Source: Gemmobacter sp034519525 (lineage in GTDB: Bacteria; Pseudomonadota; Alphaproteobacteria; Rhodobacterales; Rhodobacteraceae). Taken from it: DNA of 64,000 bases. The position numbers and the translations under genes are program-made. Each line of letters starts with the position of its first letter. Position 1 is the stretch's first letter. The notes under the pieces are model-generated. The model was given only the letters and a program-made list of their open reading frames with translations, searched no databases and had not been told where the DNA came from. Below are positions 63,138-64,000 of this stretch, piece after piece. The stretch is taken from the NCBI GenBank assembly GCA_034519525.1, contig JAXHOJ010000057.1:1-64000 (forward strand). The letters run 5' to 3'.

Positions 63138-63692
63138 TCAGGCCAGCGCGCTGCGCAAGGCGTCGCGCAGCTCTGCCACCTCGGCCACCGGGCGGAACTG
63201 GGCGAGCAGGCTGGCAGAGGCGAAATCTTCGGCCACCACATGGCGGCACAGGGCCATCAGCGGATCCCAGTAGTTTTCGGTGTTCAGCAGGAAGATCGGC
63301 TTGCGGTGCAGGCCGATCATTGCCCAGGTCACCACCTCGAAAAATTCATCCAGCGTGCCGCCGCCACCGGGCAGAACCACGATGGCATCGCAGTTCATGA
63401 ACATCACCTTCTTGCGTTCGTGCATATCCTCGGTGATGACCAGCTGGGTCAGATCGCGCTTGCCCTTTTCATGCGGCATCAGATGGGTGGGGATGACCCC
63501 CATGGTCTTGCCACCTGCCGCCATGGCAGCGCGGGCGGTATCGCCCATCAGCCCCACATCACCCGCACCATAGACCAGACGCCACCCTTCGGTTGCCAGC
63601 ATGGTGCCGGTTTCGCGGGCGGCTTGCGCATAGGCCGGGCGGGCGCCGGGACGAGAGCCACAGAAAACACATACGGAGCGGAGCGTTGTCAT
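63138..63692 (-). CDS. LOG-family nucleoside monophosphate phosphoribohydrolase
   Basis: A 184-residue TIGR00730 protein often mislabelled lysine decarboxylase. It has the nucleotide site CVFCGSRPGARPAYAQAA, GLVYGAGDVGLMG-like loop and the signature VLPGGGGTLDEFFEVVTW. It cleaves the N-glycosidic bond of cytokinin-type or purine 5'-monophosphates. The start at 63692 (MTTLRSVCVF) fits the family. It is a single gene divergent from the next one. Confidence 0.92.
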   Translation of the reverse strand: MTTLRSVCVFCGSRPGARPAYAQAARETGTMLATEGWRLVYGAGDVGLMGDTARAAMAAGGKTMGVIPTHLMPHEKGKRDLTQLVITEDMHERKKVMFMNCDAIVVLPGGGGTLDEFFEVVTWAMIGLHRKPIFLLNTENYWDPLMALCRHVVAEDFASASLLAQFRPVAEVAELRDALRSALA

Positions 63693-63788
63693 CGCATGTC
63701 CTGAAAACAGTTGCCTTTTCGGGGTGTATCGGGGTTTCTGGGCGAAAGGAAGCCGGTGCGGCAAAAGCACCGGGAAGGAGTTCTGGGG

Positions 63789-64000
63789 ATGGCTGACAAA
63801 GGCGCCGGAAACGGCGGAACGGGAACTGGCGCGCTGACGGGGTTGGTGGTGCTTGCCGTGGCTCTGCTGGGGGGGCTGCTGTGGTATACCCAGCGTCCTG
63901 CCCCGGAGATTTCTGAGGATGTCGTGGCAGCACAGCCCGAATCGGCTCCGGCGCCGCTGGCCGGGGTGCCGGAAGCGCCATCTGCCCCGGAACCATCGGT
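63789..64000 (+). CDS. Membrane-anchored protein with Ala/Pro-rich stalk, N-terminus only
   Basis: The reading frame starts MADKGAGNGGTGTGALTG, goes through one membrane helix (LVVLAVALLGGLLWYTQR) and enters a periplasmic Pro/Ala/Glu-rich stalk cut by the window end. In related genomes such a lead often precedes a LysM peptidoglycan-binding domain, but nothing here shows that. An AAGGAG site lies about 9 bases upstream. Confidence 0.75.
   Translation, partial: MADKGAGNGGTGTGALTGLVVLAVALLGGLLWYTQRPAPEISEDVVAAQPESAPAPLAGVPEAPSAPEPS

Overview
Most of the window (about 5,400 to 64,000) is a GC-rich chromosome segment that reads as a Rhodobacteraceae genome (Rhodobacter, Paracoccus or Gemmobacter-like). 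The signs are a Fe-SOD, heterotetrameric sarcosine oxidase, an IalB-family secreted protein, a TakP-type TRAP transporter, DUF1289 next to ruvX and ccmI, and tight ATGA-overlapping operons. The first 5.4 kb does not belong to that chromosome. Positions 1-4198 are a GC-rich bacterial fragment with a nitrate-responsive nasT-nasS-porin-nrtA cluster and the tail of an arylsulfatase, all full of frameshifts. Positions 4199-5397 are an AT-richer 1.2 kb segment bounded by inward-facing telomere-like repeats, C4A3 on the left and G4T3 on the right. That is the layout of a complete ciliate macronuclear nanochromosome. Both bacterial flanks are cut in mid-gene at the repeats, so the left end looks like a chimeric long read at a contig edge.

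Layout of the main chromosome: end of a class II DAHP synthase, a PhoR-like kinase, a nucleoside hydrolase, a ferric-iron binding protein and mazG (5.4-10.3 kb). Next come an M20 peptidase, a DUF1275 protein, dps and a one-carbon operon (virulence-factor domain protein, metF-like, pterin methyltransferase), followed by ppx-rlmE (10.3-17.4 kb). The envelope block (17.5-23.3 kb) holds a MepK-like peptidase, an L,D-transpeptidase, lpxD, an acyl carrier protein, a ketosynthase and IalB. After that come a HerA-like ATPase, a secreted CAP-RTX protein, and a minus-strand operon ending in xerD and a CorC/HlyC protein, divergent from aroK-aroB (23.7-32.6 kb). An MFS exporter precedes a wrecked type I-C CRISPR locus in which cas3 runs straight into three spacers, then a tRNA-Leu (32.6-36.1 kb). 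Trigger factor, an EamA exporter, efp/epmA, a second CorC-type protein, a TRAP system, cysK, an MscS channel and alaX follow (36.4-50.5 kb). An autoregulated-looking XRE gene and a tRNA-Ser with a decayed island and IS481 transposase come next (50.5-54.0 kb), then DUF1289-ruvX-ccmI, the sarcosine oxidase operon, sodB, a host-attachment-like protein, a LOG-family protein and the start of an anchored protein (54.0-64.0 kb).

The genes form several small working groups. aroK, aroB and the DAHP synthase serve the shikimate pathway. Sarcosine oxidase and the MetF-like/pterin methyltransferase operon both feed the tetrahydrofolate one-carbon pool, and sodB lies beside the peroxide-producing oxidase. 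lpxD-ACP-ketosynthase looks like a dedicated N-acyl supply unit for lipid A. efp and epmA form the elongation-factor P lysylation pair.

Many real genes carry single-base indels, most densely before about 16.2 kb, and two (nasS and mazG) contain compensating pairs. These look like uncorrected long-read errors rather than true pseudogenes. I give one span for each such gene and say where the frame changes. No database search was possible; family names rest on recognised motifs, lengths and context.
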